A stretch of DNA of 64,000 nucleotides from Lycium barbarum (taxonomy: Eukaryota; Streptophyta; Magnoliopsida; Solanales; Solanaceae), in assembly GCF_019175385.1 (NCBI RefSeq), contig NC_083338.1, positions 88,309,777 through 88,373,776 on the forward strand, read 5' to 3'. Shown in pieces: positions 33,325-45,673 of this stretch. Under the pieces are notes generated by a model, which saw nothing but the letters and a program-made list of their open reading frames with translations, ran no database searches and was not told the origin of the DNA. The position numbers and the translations under genes were made by a program. Numbering within the stretch: the first letter of the stretch is position 1; each line of letters starts with the position of its first letter.

Positions 33325-35802
33325 ATGCAAGAAATCCTAAAGATTTAGATATAAGAGGCAAATGAAAAGCTAGAATATCCTGAGTGAAATTAGAGTATAT
33401 GGAACGGTTAGAGACCCTAAAAGGCCACATAGCACGCGACAAGTTAGACTAGAGAGGAGACGGAAAGTACGTCACGGCTCTGGAACTTGGATAGGCTTGA
33501 ATAGCGTTTGGAAGTATTTTGTGGGCTAGTTGATAGTAATTATATATTTATGTATGAATGCGCATAATATCTCATATGTGATGATATCGATGGGCATGTG
33601 GTGTATGTCCTAGTATCCGGTGCTACGGCAAGGAATGCGTTGGTTGAGAAAGGTTATCGAAGTTTAAGTGACAGCAAAATAAATAGTATGAGTGTTACAA
33701 GGTAAGTTGATATCGCTTTCACTATAGGCTAGGACTAGAAAATTCTAATACAATAACACTTGGAAAAGGAAGAGAGTGAGTAAATGAAAGCCAAGGAGGT
33801 CAATTATCGAAAAGAAGTGAAAAGTAAGAAACATGATCAAGCGAAATCTCCAAAAGAAATGACGGGCAAGCACGGGACTATTTGGATAAAACTGCAGGCG
33901 TAGGTACGTGAAAAGGGCGAAGTGTGGTAACAACAGAGAAGTGTGTGAGGTTCAAAACCAATTTCAATAAGTGGGTCTGAAAGAACAGTGACCACGACAA
34001 GGAATGTGAATTAAGAAAAGGAATGATAAAGTTTTGCGATAATGTTAGGAGATTTAGACTCCCGAAAGGTATATAAGCAATAAATGTGCAGCTGCATTAA
34101 TATGATTGCCTCGGAAATGGAAGTGTTTTCCTGAAAGGGTAACTTAGAAACGAAACGGATTTAGAGTAAAAATTTCGCGAATTTTAGAGCCGATGCCACA
34201 AGTGGCAAAAGGAAGAAAAGTGTTCGAGGAGGAAGAAAACTAAGGAAAGTTAAGGATGAAAATAGAAAAGGTATACTAATGGGTTGATTGAAGGAAGAAT
34301 GGAATGTGTGAGAGCAAAATAATTAAAAACCTCTAGCCATAGAAGTAAGGGAGATGCCTTAACAAATTAGCAATAGAAACCCGATTACGCACCAAGGAAA
34401 GAATAAGGATAATGGGTCGACATCGTTGATGGGAAATTAGTGGTATGGAATGAGAATTCATGTGAGGTTTGAGTGATTCGGTCTTGAAGGAACTAGGATA
34501 AAATGTAAAGAATATGTATGGAAGACCGCTCGGTCATAGTGTCATAAGTATGGTTAAAGGCTCAATGAGCAAGGATAGAGAGAGTATAAATCGTAAGGAT
34601 TTTGGTGTTAAGAGAAAAAGTAGCAGGACGCTCAAGACAACATGGATGCACAACTGTGGCACTAATGCATAGTTAAGAAGACAAACAAGTATGTGAATTA
34701 AATGGGTGAAAGAGTATGGAAATATGGACCGAATGATGATATAGACAGAAAGTAAAAGAAAAATTTAGGGTAAGAAGTTCTGATCTGTTATGCACAGAAT
34801 CAGAAAGAAAGACGAGGAATGAGGTAATTATCGTGGATGAGGATACTCGGAGACTGTTGGTATATGAGGAACCCCTAATAAAGGGGGGGGGGGGGGGGGA
34901 GAGACCATATTATATTATACTTAGAACGAAATCACAACATCTTCAAGCGTTAAGAAAGGAAATCTATTAGCTCGAGGCCGGAGCTTAAATGTATCAGCAT
35001 ACCAAGAGAATACATGAAAGGAGTAGAAATGAATTGATAATGAGTGTGCCGAGAGGCCGACATAAAGGGAAAGAATGAAAGATACCTTAAGAAAATGCTT
35101 CTTGCCAACATGAATTATGACATGTTTATGTCATGATTTGAATCCCTCCTATCGGGAAAACTAGCGTCGTACCTAAGTACGCAGTAATATGTTTTAAAGA
35201 ATAGTAAAGAAAGAAAGAAAATGGCTACGAGCTAAGTTCATAAAGGACAACGGAGAAAATGATAAGATTCAAAGGATATTTCGGACAACAACGACTATTA
35301 TGACGAAAGTATCAACAATTGGTAATCCGGAAATTTTTGAAAGAAAGAAAGAACGCAGTGTCTATGACTGAAATGAAAGAGTTCATCGGATATAAGAAAA
35401 TAGCTCATGGACCATTAATTATACGGAACATGAAGATATACGCTATGAAATCATATGAACTATCGAGGCGAAGCAATGCGCGATCATATTTGTAGGCAAT
35501 CCACACCGGAGATCCAACAAGAAGTAATGAAGGATGGAATACGCGCCAATACAAAGAGATAAAAAACAAGTATACTTGTGTCGAGAAATGTGAGAGAAGG
35601 AAATAAAGAAAACGTTGTAGTAAGGACTCAAGATGTTACGAGCTAAGAAGTTAGGTGAATTCGGATCATAAGTCACCATAAGCTCGACTGGATTGTGAAG
35701 GATAATAATTGGCAAAGAAACGTTACGTACATATGTTTTGGGTAAATAATCGGAATGAAAGATTAAAAAGGGATAGGGACAAAGGCAAAAAGAAAAAGCC
35801 CT
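33325..35802 (+). other. V internal non-coding region
   Basis: AG-rich, aligning in patches with W 7803-10150. There is a 17-base G run at 34883-34899 after AATAAA (W: 8805). A 14-base C run sits at 35803-35816. No gene is supported; the antisense frame at 35443-35934 is chance. Confidence 0.5.
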
Positions 35803-35847
35803 CCCCCCCCCCCCCCGAAGTATTATGACACCCCATAAGGTCAGTTG

Positions 35848-35888
35848 AACATTCGAGGACGAATGTTCTAAAGGGGGGGGGGGGAGGA
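35848..35888 (+). other. Pre-PPT stem-loop and PPT of V
   Basis: aacattcgaggacgaatgtt (35848-35867), then AAA, 12 G (35873-35884) and AGGA before the LTR. A 14-base C run at 35803-35816 could pair with the G run and enclose the stem-loop. Confidence 0.85.
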
Positions 35889-38870
35889 TGTTATAGCCCG
35901 TATTTTGTACGTTTGGATATTTCAAAGTCGTCATGGAAAGTTAAGGGCAAGACCATTTTCAAAACTTATTTTAATGTACAAGTTGTTATGAATATTATTG
36001 ATGACTATTATTAGTATGGAAATATTGAGAAAGGCTAAGGGCAAAAAGAGAAATTCGCAAAATGGCTCATGGTAATATTGTGGAAGACTAGAGGCAAAAC
36101 GGGAATTTCACAAGCATTCAAGAAAATTCTTGAATGGACCAAAGTTTATATAACAAGACAAATGGTCATATTTATTTATTTTAAGAAATTTCTAGAGAGA
36201 GGGCATGTTCCCCTCACATGCTTATGGGAACTATATATATATGAATAAGTGGAAGAAAAATCTAGATAATTCATCTTTCCCCACAACTTAAGAGTAAAGA
36301 AAAGAAAGAAGGAGAAACGGGGGGTATTCGGCCAAGCCATGGCCGAACCTAGCCCATGGGAATTGGTCACAAGAAAATTATTTTGTTCTAGCTTTTCCAC
36401 CAATTGGAAGGTCCTCTACGACGTGGTATAGTTGTTGGAGCAAGCAAACCATTTCATTGGTGTTGTCCTAGCACTAGCCGAAAGTTGAAGGGCCAAGTGG
36501 AAGAAGTAAGGTTCAATCTTCTTTTACATATGTTGTGGTTGATTTATGCATGTTATAGTGTGTGGAAATGAATGAAATTCATGAAAGAATGATGTTGAAG
36601 TTGTGGCCGAATATATATAGTGTTGGTCGTGGAAGTGTTGTGTTGTGTAGAAAGAATGGATTAATTTTACTTAGTATTAAAATTGTTGTTGTAATGTATA
36701 GGAATAGATGAAAAATTCATGAAAATATGTATGTTGTTGTTGTGGCCGAATAAGGGGCTGTTTTGGTAAGTTATGATGAATGGACTTTATTTGACATTTT
36801 AGTAGTAGTCGATGCGGATTCTATGATGAAAATGATGGTTTGGTAATTTGAAAGAAAGTTGTCGACGTGTAGGTTGTTGATCTAGTTCATGAATTTGAAA
36901 GTAAGGAATGTATTATTGATGTTTTTGTTTAATTAAGAATGGTTGCGGAGTGTGTTGTGATAATGGGTTGGAACCTAAATGAAATGCCGTTGAATTATGT
37001 AAAACAAGTTATTAATGTTAGAATGCATTTTGAGTAAAGTGTTGAAGATTGGAGATATGATTGTTGGCATTGTTATTGATATTTTGGCCGAGTTCCATTC
37101 TCGGGTTTGTTGTTGATGATTTAGCCGAGTTAAACTCTCGGGGATGATGTATTTATAGGGGAGATGCTGCCCAAATTTCTGTAGAAAAGTGTTACTTTAA
37201 GATTTAACTCCTAAGGGCTTATGGTTAATGTTCAGTATTTGTGACCAATTGTAGATTTTGGGAAGTTTGGAACTTGAGTTTGGATTAGCGTAAGAAGCGA
37301 ATAAGGTATGTAAAGCTCTACTTTTCTTTCTTTTGGCATGTCTTAGTCATAATAGGCTATGATACGAGTCTCAGGAAAAACTCTATTCCTAAAAATCCGA
37401 GCATGATTATGACCCTTATTCATTTCAATGGAATTGAATTATGGACTTTATGTTTTAATATGCTTTGACGGAAAAAATGGCTTCGACACTTTTACTCCTA
37501 AAAGAGTCCTGCGTCGTAAAACATCTGTAACTTTCACAAATGGAACCGGATTGCCCTGAAACTTTCGTAGACGACTTCATAAGGCCTAATGTTCGTAATT
37601 TATGTACGCCACCTCGACTTGACCCGAGGTGGGCCCACAATTCCCGAAACCTTCTTGTATTATTCTATTTGACCTATTTCCGTACGATAATTAAAAGAAA
37701 CCTTTGGTTATTGTTTCGACTACTAAACGATAGTTGTTTTAACTATTCCATTGAATCCTATGATATATTTTGATATGTACAAACGATCTCAGATGTTTTT
37801 CTTTGACATAATCCGTCGTAACATCCGAAAGGTACGTACTATGACTATCGTCTGATTTCTTTTCTAAATGACCTATCGTTCGGACTATTCTATCGAGTCT
37901 TTCTAAATATTTTACGATGCATATAGTTTCTCACTACTCTACTCGTGGATGCCTCAATGCTTCCTTCACTGAGCCCGGGCCAGGATATGTTATCACGCGT
38001 AATCCACTGCATTGTTCGCCGTGCCTCGATGTGAGGGGGCAGGTATAGCATGTTCATGGGTCTGGAGTATGATGTGCCATGTACATATATTCTGATATTT
38101 GATGATATGATATGATATGTGCACATTCTGATATTTGATGATATGATATGATATGGCCATCTGATATGTTATGATATGTTACGGAGCTATTCCCTACTCT
38201 GGAGTATGATGTGTTGTGGCGCCAGTGATGGGGTGGCGACCACGTTCTGTTCACCGAGTCCCATAATGGGATCGGATACGGCATATGTTCTGACATGCAT
38301 TACCTATGTTTTATGAGTAAGCATTTTTTATACTCCGGTTATTGCACTTATTTTCTGTACCCCCTGTTCAAATTATGATTCTTTTTACTGTATCTCATGT
38401 TTTACATACTAAGTACATATTTCGTACTGACCCCCTTTCTTCGGGGGCTGCGTTTCATGCCGCGCAGGTACACCCAGATGATGTGAAGTTATTATAGAGG
38501 ATGTTCCAGCAGAGTTGGCAAGCTCCATTTGCTCCTGGAGTGCTGTCGAGTCAGAGTTTGTATGTTATGCTTTTTCTGGATTGATGTTAGAGACTTTGCA
38601 GACAGAGTCGTGGGTATTGGTTGTCAGTTCTGTAAGCGGCCCCATCAGCCGATGAGTCATTCTGTATTATGTAATCAATTCTATATGCTTACAGATTCTA
38701 TTTGATTTGAGAATAGTAGAAATGATATTTCTGAGAGTATTAATATGTATTCTATTCTGTTTGATTTAAAAGTCCGAAAAGAATATGTATGTGATAAGAG
38801 TCAGAGGGTTCGCTCGGTCCTAGATAAGGGTCGGGTGCCCATCACACCCTAATAAGGTTAGGGTGTGACA
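35889..38870 (+). repeat. 3' LTR of V (2982 bp)
   Basis: The complete version of V's LTR. It retains the CCGAG/CTCGG hairpins and the tttataggggagatgctgcc motif (about 37087-37185) missing in part from the 5' copy. It ends GGTTAGGGTGTGACA at 38870 before the target copy gtaag. Confidence 0.92.
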
Positions 38871-39072
38871 GTAAGGATCCAAACTGCATAATGAAGGTGT
38901 TGCCTCCTTGCTGACAACCGTTATCCTACGGTGGCTACATAGTTTCAGACTTTACTGAGCCTTCTCAGTTAACTAAGCAAATCCTAAAACATGTGAATTA
39001 TCATGATAGTTTGTGAGATCATGGTTTTGTGAGATACTTGTCATAGTCTTGCAAATAATTCTTCATTCATGA

Positions 39073-39073
<1 letters not shown>

Positions 39074-39160
<87 letters not shown>

Positions 39161-39169
39161 TAATAATAA
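39074..39169. repeat. (TAA)n microsatellite in Y's right LTR
   Basis: About 31 TAA units, one interrupted by G near the end. The matching place in Y's left LTR (about 22580) has no repeat, so the expansion arose after Y inserted. The antisense poly-Leu frame here is an artefact of the repeat. Confidence 0.95.
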
Positions 39170-40203
39170 ATACATATAGTTATCTTGAAAACATGCTTGT
39201 GTCTTGCTAATAAAACCATAAAGTTTAATAAAAACATAATGGGAATGCATGAGGATGAATTTATGATTCACGAATTAAGCTTGGGTTCCTAATAATCATA
39301 ATGGAATACTAGGAATACAATACTGGATATAGATACACAATTCATGATCATAATTACATAACTATGGGCTACCAATATGTTGGGTTTAATGCCCTAGGAT
39401 TTGAACTTCATAGAATATAAGAACATAAAAATAAAAGAAACGAGGCATGGGGAAGAATGTAGAGATTCCCACATATAGATAGAAGTTCTACATACCTTGG
39501 TAAAGTTCCAAACTTGAAACAATTCCCTAGGGTTTAGACCTTGAGCCTTGAGTTAGGGTTTTTCTTGGAAACCGTAGATTAGGAACAATTATTTCTTGCT
39601 TAGATTATTAGAGTATATGTTAGAATTGATTTGGAAGGGCTTGGATTAACTTACCTTGATGTTTTGGATTGTTGCTAGGGCTTAGAATTGTAAATAATGA
39701 AATAAAAGAACTGAAGGCTTGAATTTATACTAAAGTGAGGCGGAAAATTATATGGACACTTATACGGTCCGTATAATATGACCATATTTTATCATGGCAC
39801 AAAACAGAATGTCGAGTTGAAATTTCATGAAATATGGACGAATTATACGGTCCATATAAAATTATATGGACCGTATAACTCGTTCGTATAACATGACCAG
39901 TGAGCAGACTGCTCTGCAATCCTTCAGTAAAATGGTCATGACCTTTTGTACAGATGTCCCATTGACCTCCATAATATACCGTTAGAAAGGTATTACAAAG
40001 GGATACAACTTTCATCAATGAATTTTTTCCAAATTCCTAATTAATAAAGGGGTTATGGTCGCTGGAATTAAGACCTTCCATAAACTCACTTGCAAACATG
40101 CCCTATAGAGTGGCTTCCAACTTTGTTTTGCCCAAAAACGCTTCTTATGACTTGATTAGTTTTCAAGACACTTCCTATATCCCTCATATTGGTTCCATTA
40201 TAT

Positions 40204-41688
40204 GTATGTATACTGACCATCTCGTCTGAATTGGGCACGCACACCCAAAATATAAATACACAACTGAGCAAGCCGACGAGGCTGCCATGTATGTTGTACA
40301 ACAAAATGAGAGTTGAGAAGGCTACATAATATCCCCAACGACGTACAACAGTCAACAGACCTCTAGGAAACACGAGATGTAGAAAGGACAGGACATGCCC
40401 CTATCAGAAAGAGTAACAGAACACTCAGAAGTCAGGCAACAATATGACAAGCTCTACTTAGACAAATCTCTAGTCACAAGGTTCATTACGCTTTGACCAT
40501 ATATGGATTCATGCCAAGAAAAGAAGGAACAACCTTAACATACCTGAAGCTTACTTCCCGACATTCCAACCTACTTCCTGTCTCGCAATCTGTGCAAGAT
40601 CAGCCGTAGCCTCATAATCTACATATAAAATCATTCATACTATTGTTAGACTCATCATCATATGCTTGTCTTAATCCTTCAATTTAAATCCTTTTAGAAT
40701 CTGCCAAAATTCGGGTACCATCTCCCCAGTTTATATCCCTAACCCGAAATTGCAATACCTACAACCAACAACAACAACACTAACATTAACGACATCATCA
40801 TCAATACCAATATACTTCATAAAACATCCCACATGATGTTTATCCGATTTCTCAACCAACTAATCGATTATACTATGATTTAATAACTCTATCCTCGTAA
40901 GTAAACCTAAATCAATATCAATAAGGAGAGATTCATACCTTGTTCTTACTAGAACAATAAGATCTTCAATATTTACTTTGAATCCAAGCCAAAATCCACA
41001 GTAAAACGACACTATGATAATAACTACATGTTACCCGAGCCTCGATTTTATACTGTGCCACTTGAAACCACTCACAAACCCTCAATTTAATGATACATAT
41101 GTGTCCCGCTATGTTTCCTGAGCTCTGTAGAATATTTTGGGGAATAAATGAGGGTTTTGACCCTTATATAGGGTGTTTAAGTCCATTTCCACCGACTCAG
41201 AAATTGCCCTTCACGTTCGCGGCCTTGGGTCACGTTCCCGAAGGGTTATTCAGTCCTCCTCTTTGCGTTCGCGGCCCTTGGGTCGCGTTCGCAAAGGGTT
41301 AATCCCTGCTCTAGCGGCCTAACTTGTAACGTCCACAACTCTCTACTCCGATGTGATATCGACAAGCGGTTTGTTGAGTTGTAAACTAGACTTCATGAAC
41401 TTCAATTTAGGATTTTTCTTTACTTCAAAACTCCTCATATACTAAAAGATATTCTTTCTCCAAGTTGGACCAAAATTGTCCCCCATCCTTTCTCCAAAGT
41501 TCCAACAAACTTAATTTCCTCAATCTACTTGCCCTCCAATCCTTCCCTAGCATATTATATGAACTTAACCCCTCATAATCATAAGGTAGGCGCATATAAT
41601 GTCATATATCCTAGAAGGTACTCCGGTATCCATAATTACACAGCTAACACTTACCGAATCTCAACGTACAAAACTACGAGGTGTAACA
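40204..41688 (-). repeat. LTR Z, truncated (1485 bp)
   Basis: On the minus strand it starts TGTTACACCTCGTAG at 41688 and runs to 40204, where it meets Y's cut LTR. Its last ~150 bases are missing by comparison with the related X LTR ('cctgccacatatgttgtacaac' near 57270). It has a GC-rich palindromic patch (CTTTGCG...CGCAAAG, 41261-41297) and a version of the core motif at 40697-40737. It abuts X's LTR at a point inside it, so Z inserted into X's LTR. Confidence 0.75.
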
Positions 41689-42189
41689 AAATGTTGAGAG
41701 AAAATATCTTAGGGTTTTCTCTGATTTTGGGAATGAAAAATTAGGAAAAAAAATATGAGGGGTATATATATATATATATATATATATATAAGCGGAACAA
41801 AAAGTTCCAACAGTGCGGGTTGACGAGCGGGTCGACGGCCCATCAACATGTCACCGGTCAGTCGAAATGCATGGTCATTTTTCCACCTGAGAGGGGCTTT
41901 TGCAAGTTCACGGTGTGAAAGGATGGCTCGTTGACATGTCGACGGCCCGTCCTATTGCACCATCGATGCGAACTGGTTTCTACAGATTCCCTGAGTCTTT
42001 CCAACTCACGTCGATTCGATTCGTTTAACTTCTAATCCTATCGTATTGCAAGGAACATATACTTGTACTTCAGTATATGCTAGGTAAGACACTTAATATC
42101 TCAAAAACTAGGGTACGGATCTCTGTACTAAGGGTATATCCAGCTATGAAACCAAGGACTTTCTTACGAAGAAAAGGAGAGGCGTAACA
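41689..42189 (-). repeat. Left (3') LTR of X, fragment of 501 bp
   Basis: Matches 58010-58497 of the right LTR from 'aaatgttgagag' to TGTTACGCC (minus start at 42189). It includes an (AT)n run (41765-41791) and GACGG/CCGTC palindromes near 41820-41960. Confidence 0.85.
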
Positions 42190-42231
42190 TTCCCCCCCTC
42201 CTCCCCCTATAAACATTTGTCCTCGAATGTT
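42190..42231 (-). other. PPT and pre-PPT stem-loop of X
   Basis: On the minus strand aacattcgaggacaaatgtt (42212-42231) precedes ATAGGGGGAGGAGGGGGGGAA, then the LTR. One arm base differs from W, V and U. Confidence 0.8.
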
Positions 42232-42469
42232 CATACAAGTCATGGGTTATATAAATTTCGGCAGAGTCTCTCTTTTAAATATACCAATCCAACCTGCACA
42301 CAGAAACCCAATACAATGCCACCCAGGGCTACATGCTAAAACATACCATATTATGGTCTCACACGACTAAAATAAAATAGCCATAAGTATATCACATACC
42401 TGAAGTCTGAACCTCCTCAGAAGATGAGAATAGATGGGGATATCTGATCTTCATATCATTTTCTGCTTC

Positions 42470-43891
42470 TCATGTCGTTTCTTCCACATTATTATTCCTC
42501 CAAAGCACTTTAACAGAAGCCACATCCTTAGTTCGCAATCGACAAACCAATCTATCCAATATAGCCACTAGGATCTCCTCGTATGATAACTGCTCGGTCA
42601 CCTGGATATAATCTACCGATACAATTCGCGAGGGGATCTCCGGTACACTTACGGAGCATAGACACATGGAATACCGGATGTACCGACTTCAACTCAGAAG
42701 GTAGTTCTAACTCATATGCTACCTTACCCACTGTGCAAATAATTCTATAGAGGGCTCAGCTTACCCTTCTTGCCAAATCTCATCTTTTCCTTCATAGGCG
42801 AGATCTTTAGAAAAACCCAATCGCCTACCTCAAACTCTAACTTGCGTCGCCTGTTATTTGTATACGACTTCTGTCGTCTCTGTGCCGCCAAAAATATTTC
42901 TTGAATCACTTTCACCTTGTCAACTACTTGCTGAATTAAATCCGGGCCTACTAGCTCATTCTCTCCAACATCAAACGACCCTATAGGTTACCTACATCTT
43001 CGCCCATATAAAGCCCTATAAAGAGCCATCTGAATGCTAGAACGGTAACTGTTATTATATGCAAACTTAATAAGAGGTAAATGATCATCCCAGCTACCTC
43101 AGAAGTCAATCACACACGCTCTCATAATATCCTTAAGTGTCTGTATAGTACGCTCAGCTTATCTATCTGTTTGTGGATGGAATGTGGTACTAAGGCTCAC
43201 TTGAGTCCCCAATCCGTCCTCAAAAAATCTCCAGAAGTTTATTGTGAAATGCGCCCCTCTATCTGAAATAGTGGTTATAGGAACACTATGAAGTCGTACG
43301 ATCTCTCTAAGGTAGAGCTTTGCATAATACTTAGCTGAATAAGTAGTTCTGATAGGCAAAAAGTGGGCTGACTTTGTAAGCCTATCAACTATGACCTATA
43401 TTGAATCACACTTCCGTGGAGTACGGGGCAAACCTGTAGTTAAATCTATATTAATAACCTCCCATTTCCATGTCGGAATCTCCATAGCTTGCAAAAAAAC
43501 TCCAGGCTTCTGGTGCGCTATCTTAAGTTGCTGACAATTCAGACACTGAGCGATAAATTGTGCTATATCTCTTTCCATACCATCCCACCAATAAACTTCC
43601 TTGATATCATGGTACATCTTTATTGTGCCCCTGTGAATAGAATAGCGAGAATAGTAGGCTTCCCCCATACCTTGCCGATGAAGTCCTGCAACATTAGAAA
43701 CACACAATCTACCTCGATACCTGAGTACCGCTAGCCCCTGAAATCACGAAGGGTGTCTTTTCTTTCTGAGGAGTTGTATCTCGATAATGAACTAAAATAG
43801 GGTCTTCATACTGGCGTTCCTTTATCTTAGCTACCAAAGATGATATCGTTGTGTCCTGAACAGTAACTCCTATATCACCTGAGTCTAACAA
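42470..43891 (-). pseudogene. X integrase and polyprotein C-terminus
   Basis: Broken into frames. 43709-43891 is the spacer before integrase. 43396-43707 is the zinc region (MYHDIKEVYWWDG, QCLNCQQLK) and first core Asp (INIDLTTGLPRTP). 43159-43359 has the second Asp (TISDRGAHFTINFW) and STTFHPQTDR. 42668-43158 is interrupted by stops. 42470-42667 is the tail (AILDRLVCRLRTK, VKVLWRNNNVEE). It is non-functional. Confidence 0.8.
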
Positions 43892-43899
43892 CTGAACTC

Positions 43900-44473
43900 C
43901 AAGGCTGGATAGCTGACAAACATCACGAGCTAGCTCTCTCTTCTCTGGCTACAAATATGACAGGCTACCCATAGATTTATGATTGAGAGCATCGGCAACT
44001 ACATTGTCCTTTCCAGGATAGTACAGAATATCAACATCATAATCCCTTAGCAATTCTAACCATCGCCTCTGACGTAAGTTCAAGTCCTTCTACTTAAAGA
44101 TGTACTGGAGGCTCTTATGATCAGTATAAATATTAGCATGGATGCCATATAGATAATGCCTCTACATTTTCAAGGCATTGAACACTGTAGCTAACTCAAG
44201 ATTATGGGTTGGATAGTTCTTCTCATGCTTCTTCAACTGTCTAGAAGCATAAGCAACAACCTTATCGTGTTACATTAATACACAACCCAATCCAACACCT
44301 GAAGCATCATAATATATCACATAGCCATCTGTTCCCTCTGGAAGAGTCAAGACAGGTGCTGAGGTAAACTTGTCCTTCGATATCTGAAAACTCTACTCAT
44401 AAGCATCTGTCCACTGAAACTTAGCTGATTTCTGAGTCAGCTTGGTCAACGGGGCTGGAAGAGAAGAAAATCC
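43900..44473 (-). pseudogene. X RNase H region, interrupted
   Basis: The minus strand shows the RNase H order with stops: WTDAYE, DGYVIYYDASGVG-like, [20 protein letters not shown], the TDHKSLQYIF region (near 44110) and YYPGKDNVVADALNHKSMG (near 43970-44030). It matches the intact Y domain at 25324-25977. Confidence 0.7.
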
Positions 44474-45519
44474 CTATACGAACCTCATATAATATCCTGC
44501 CAGACCCAAGAAACTGCGTATCTCCATTGGTGTCGTGGGCCTTGGCCAATTTATCACATCCTCAATCTTTTGAGTATCCACTCTGATGCCCTCATCTAAA
44601 ATGATGTGACCAAGAAAAGTCACAGAGTTCAACCAGAACTCACACTTAGAAAACTTCGCATATAATTCTCTATCTCGAAGAACTCTGAGCACTGGACATA
44701 GATGATCTGCACGTTGAGCCTCTGACGTTGAATAAACCAAAATATCATCTATAAACACAGTAAAAAACAAATCTAGGAAAAGCCTGAATACACGATTCAT
44801 CAAGTCCATGAATACAGCTGGAGCATTAGTTAACTCGAATGACATAACACGAAGCTCATAGTGCCTATATCTAGTCCTGAATGCTGTCTTCGGAATGTCT
44901 TCCTCTTTCATGCTAACCTGATGATACCCCGATCTCAAGTCTATCTTCGAGAAAAATTTGGCGCCCTGTAACTGATCCAATAAGTCATCAATCCTCGGAA
45001 GTGGATACTTATTCTTTATAGTCACCTTATTCAATTGCCTATAATCAATACACATTCACAACGAGCTATCCTTCTTCCTTACAAATAATATCGGCGCTCC
45101 CCACGACGATGTACTAGGTCTAATAAAGCCCTTCTCGAGTAAATTTCGCAGTTACTCCTTCAATTCTTTCAACTCTACAGGCGCCATTATATAAGGGGAA
45201 TGGATATTGGCCGAGTACCTGGTAATAGATCGATAGTGAAATCAATCTCCCTCTCTGGCGGAATACCGTGAAGCTCCTCTAGAAATACCTCTAAGAACTC
45301 ATTGACTACAGGAACAGACTGAAGGGTCGGTGACTCTGCTTGCACATTCTGAACCCAAACCAGGTGATAAATATACCCTTTTCTGATCATCCTTCTTACC
45401 TTAAAATAGGAAATAAACTTACCCCTCGGTGAAGCAGCATTGCCCTTCCACTCTAGGACTGGCTCATCTGGAAACTGGAATGGAACTACCTTTGTTCTAT
45501 ATAATAGGAAACCAACCAA
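44474..45519 (-). pseudogene. X reverse transcriptase
   Basis: 44474-45055 is a 193-codon open palm and thumb. It has [33 protein letters not shown] and FIDDILVYS with both Asp, then [10 protein letters not shown] and [11 protein letters not shown]. Immediately before MCIDYRQ is a TGA where the family has Arg (CGA to TGA). 45187-45519 is the upstream part (EFLEVFLEELHGIPPERE). The catalytic core is preserved, but the full protein is not encoded in one frame. Confidence 0.85.
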
Positions 45520-45673
45520 TCCATCCCCATAATAACATCAAAATCAATCATGTCTAACTCAATCAAGTTTGCTATGGTATGGTGATTACAGACTATAACT
45601 GCACAACCTCAATATACTCACCCAGCTATGACTGGATCCCCAATTGGCGTAGACACCTTAAAAGGTTTAATCG
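45520..45673 (-). pseudogene. X protease, C-terminal half
   Basis: The minus strand continues KPFKVSTPIGDPVIAG, then after stops CNHHTIANLIELDMIDFDVIMGMDWL. It is separated by U from the N-terminal half at 55364-55480. With U and one aatcg copy removed, codons read ...FGIEHESI-KPFKVST. Confidence 0.85.

Larger units (their letters stand above)
29503..38870 (+). mobile_element. Element V: complete non-autonomous long-LTR element
   Basis: The target duplication gtaag occurs at 29498-29502 and 38871-38875. LTRs are 29503-32318 (2816 bp) and 35889-38870 (2982 bp); few substitutions separate them, so the insertion is recent. The internal region is 3570 bp without gag or pol. It has a primer site, leader hairpin, 5S-derived segment, pre-PPT stem-loop and PPT. 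Unlike W and U it has no PSEDP-repeat ORF. Confidence 0.95.
21636..40203 (-). mobile_element. Element Y: Ty3 Tekay/Del-like, nested in X and host to V
   Basis: Minus orientation: 5' LTR 28749-40203 (split by V), primer site, gag, protease, RT, RNase H, integrase, PPT, and complete 3' LTR 21636-23625. It sits six bases inside X's left LTR (gtcac precedes it). About 45 bases of its right LTR are missing at 40203. Coding regions carry stops, frameshifts and lost catalytic residues. Confidence 0.85.
28749..40203 (-). repeat. 5' LTR of Y, split by V and truncated
   Basis: Pieces are 28749-29502 and 38871-40203. Joined across V they match 21636-23625 and the sequence reads through '...aagcatgtaaggatccaaactg...'. 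The copy has a (TAA)n expansion at 39074-39169 that the other LTR lacks, and one fewer TTATACGGTCC palindrome. It ends at 'ttccattatat' (40203), about 45 bases short. Confidence 0.9.

Noticed and set aside
35443..35934. 163-codon minus-strand frame in V
   Set aside because: Crosses the PPT and LTR boundary antisense and includes the C and G homopolymers; no domain and no counterpart in W or U.
39041..39271. Poly-leucine frame
   Set aside because: Antisense of a (TAA)n microsatellite.
41090..41302. 70-codon frame in Z
   Set aside because: Lies across the GC-rich palindromes of an LTR; no homologue in related LTR X.
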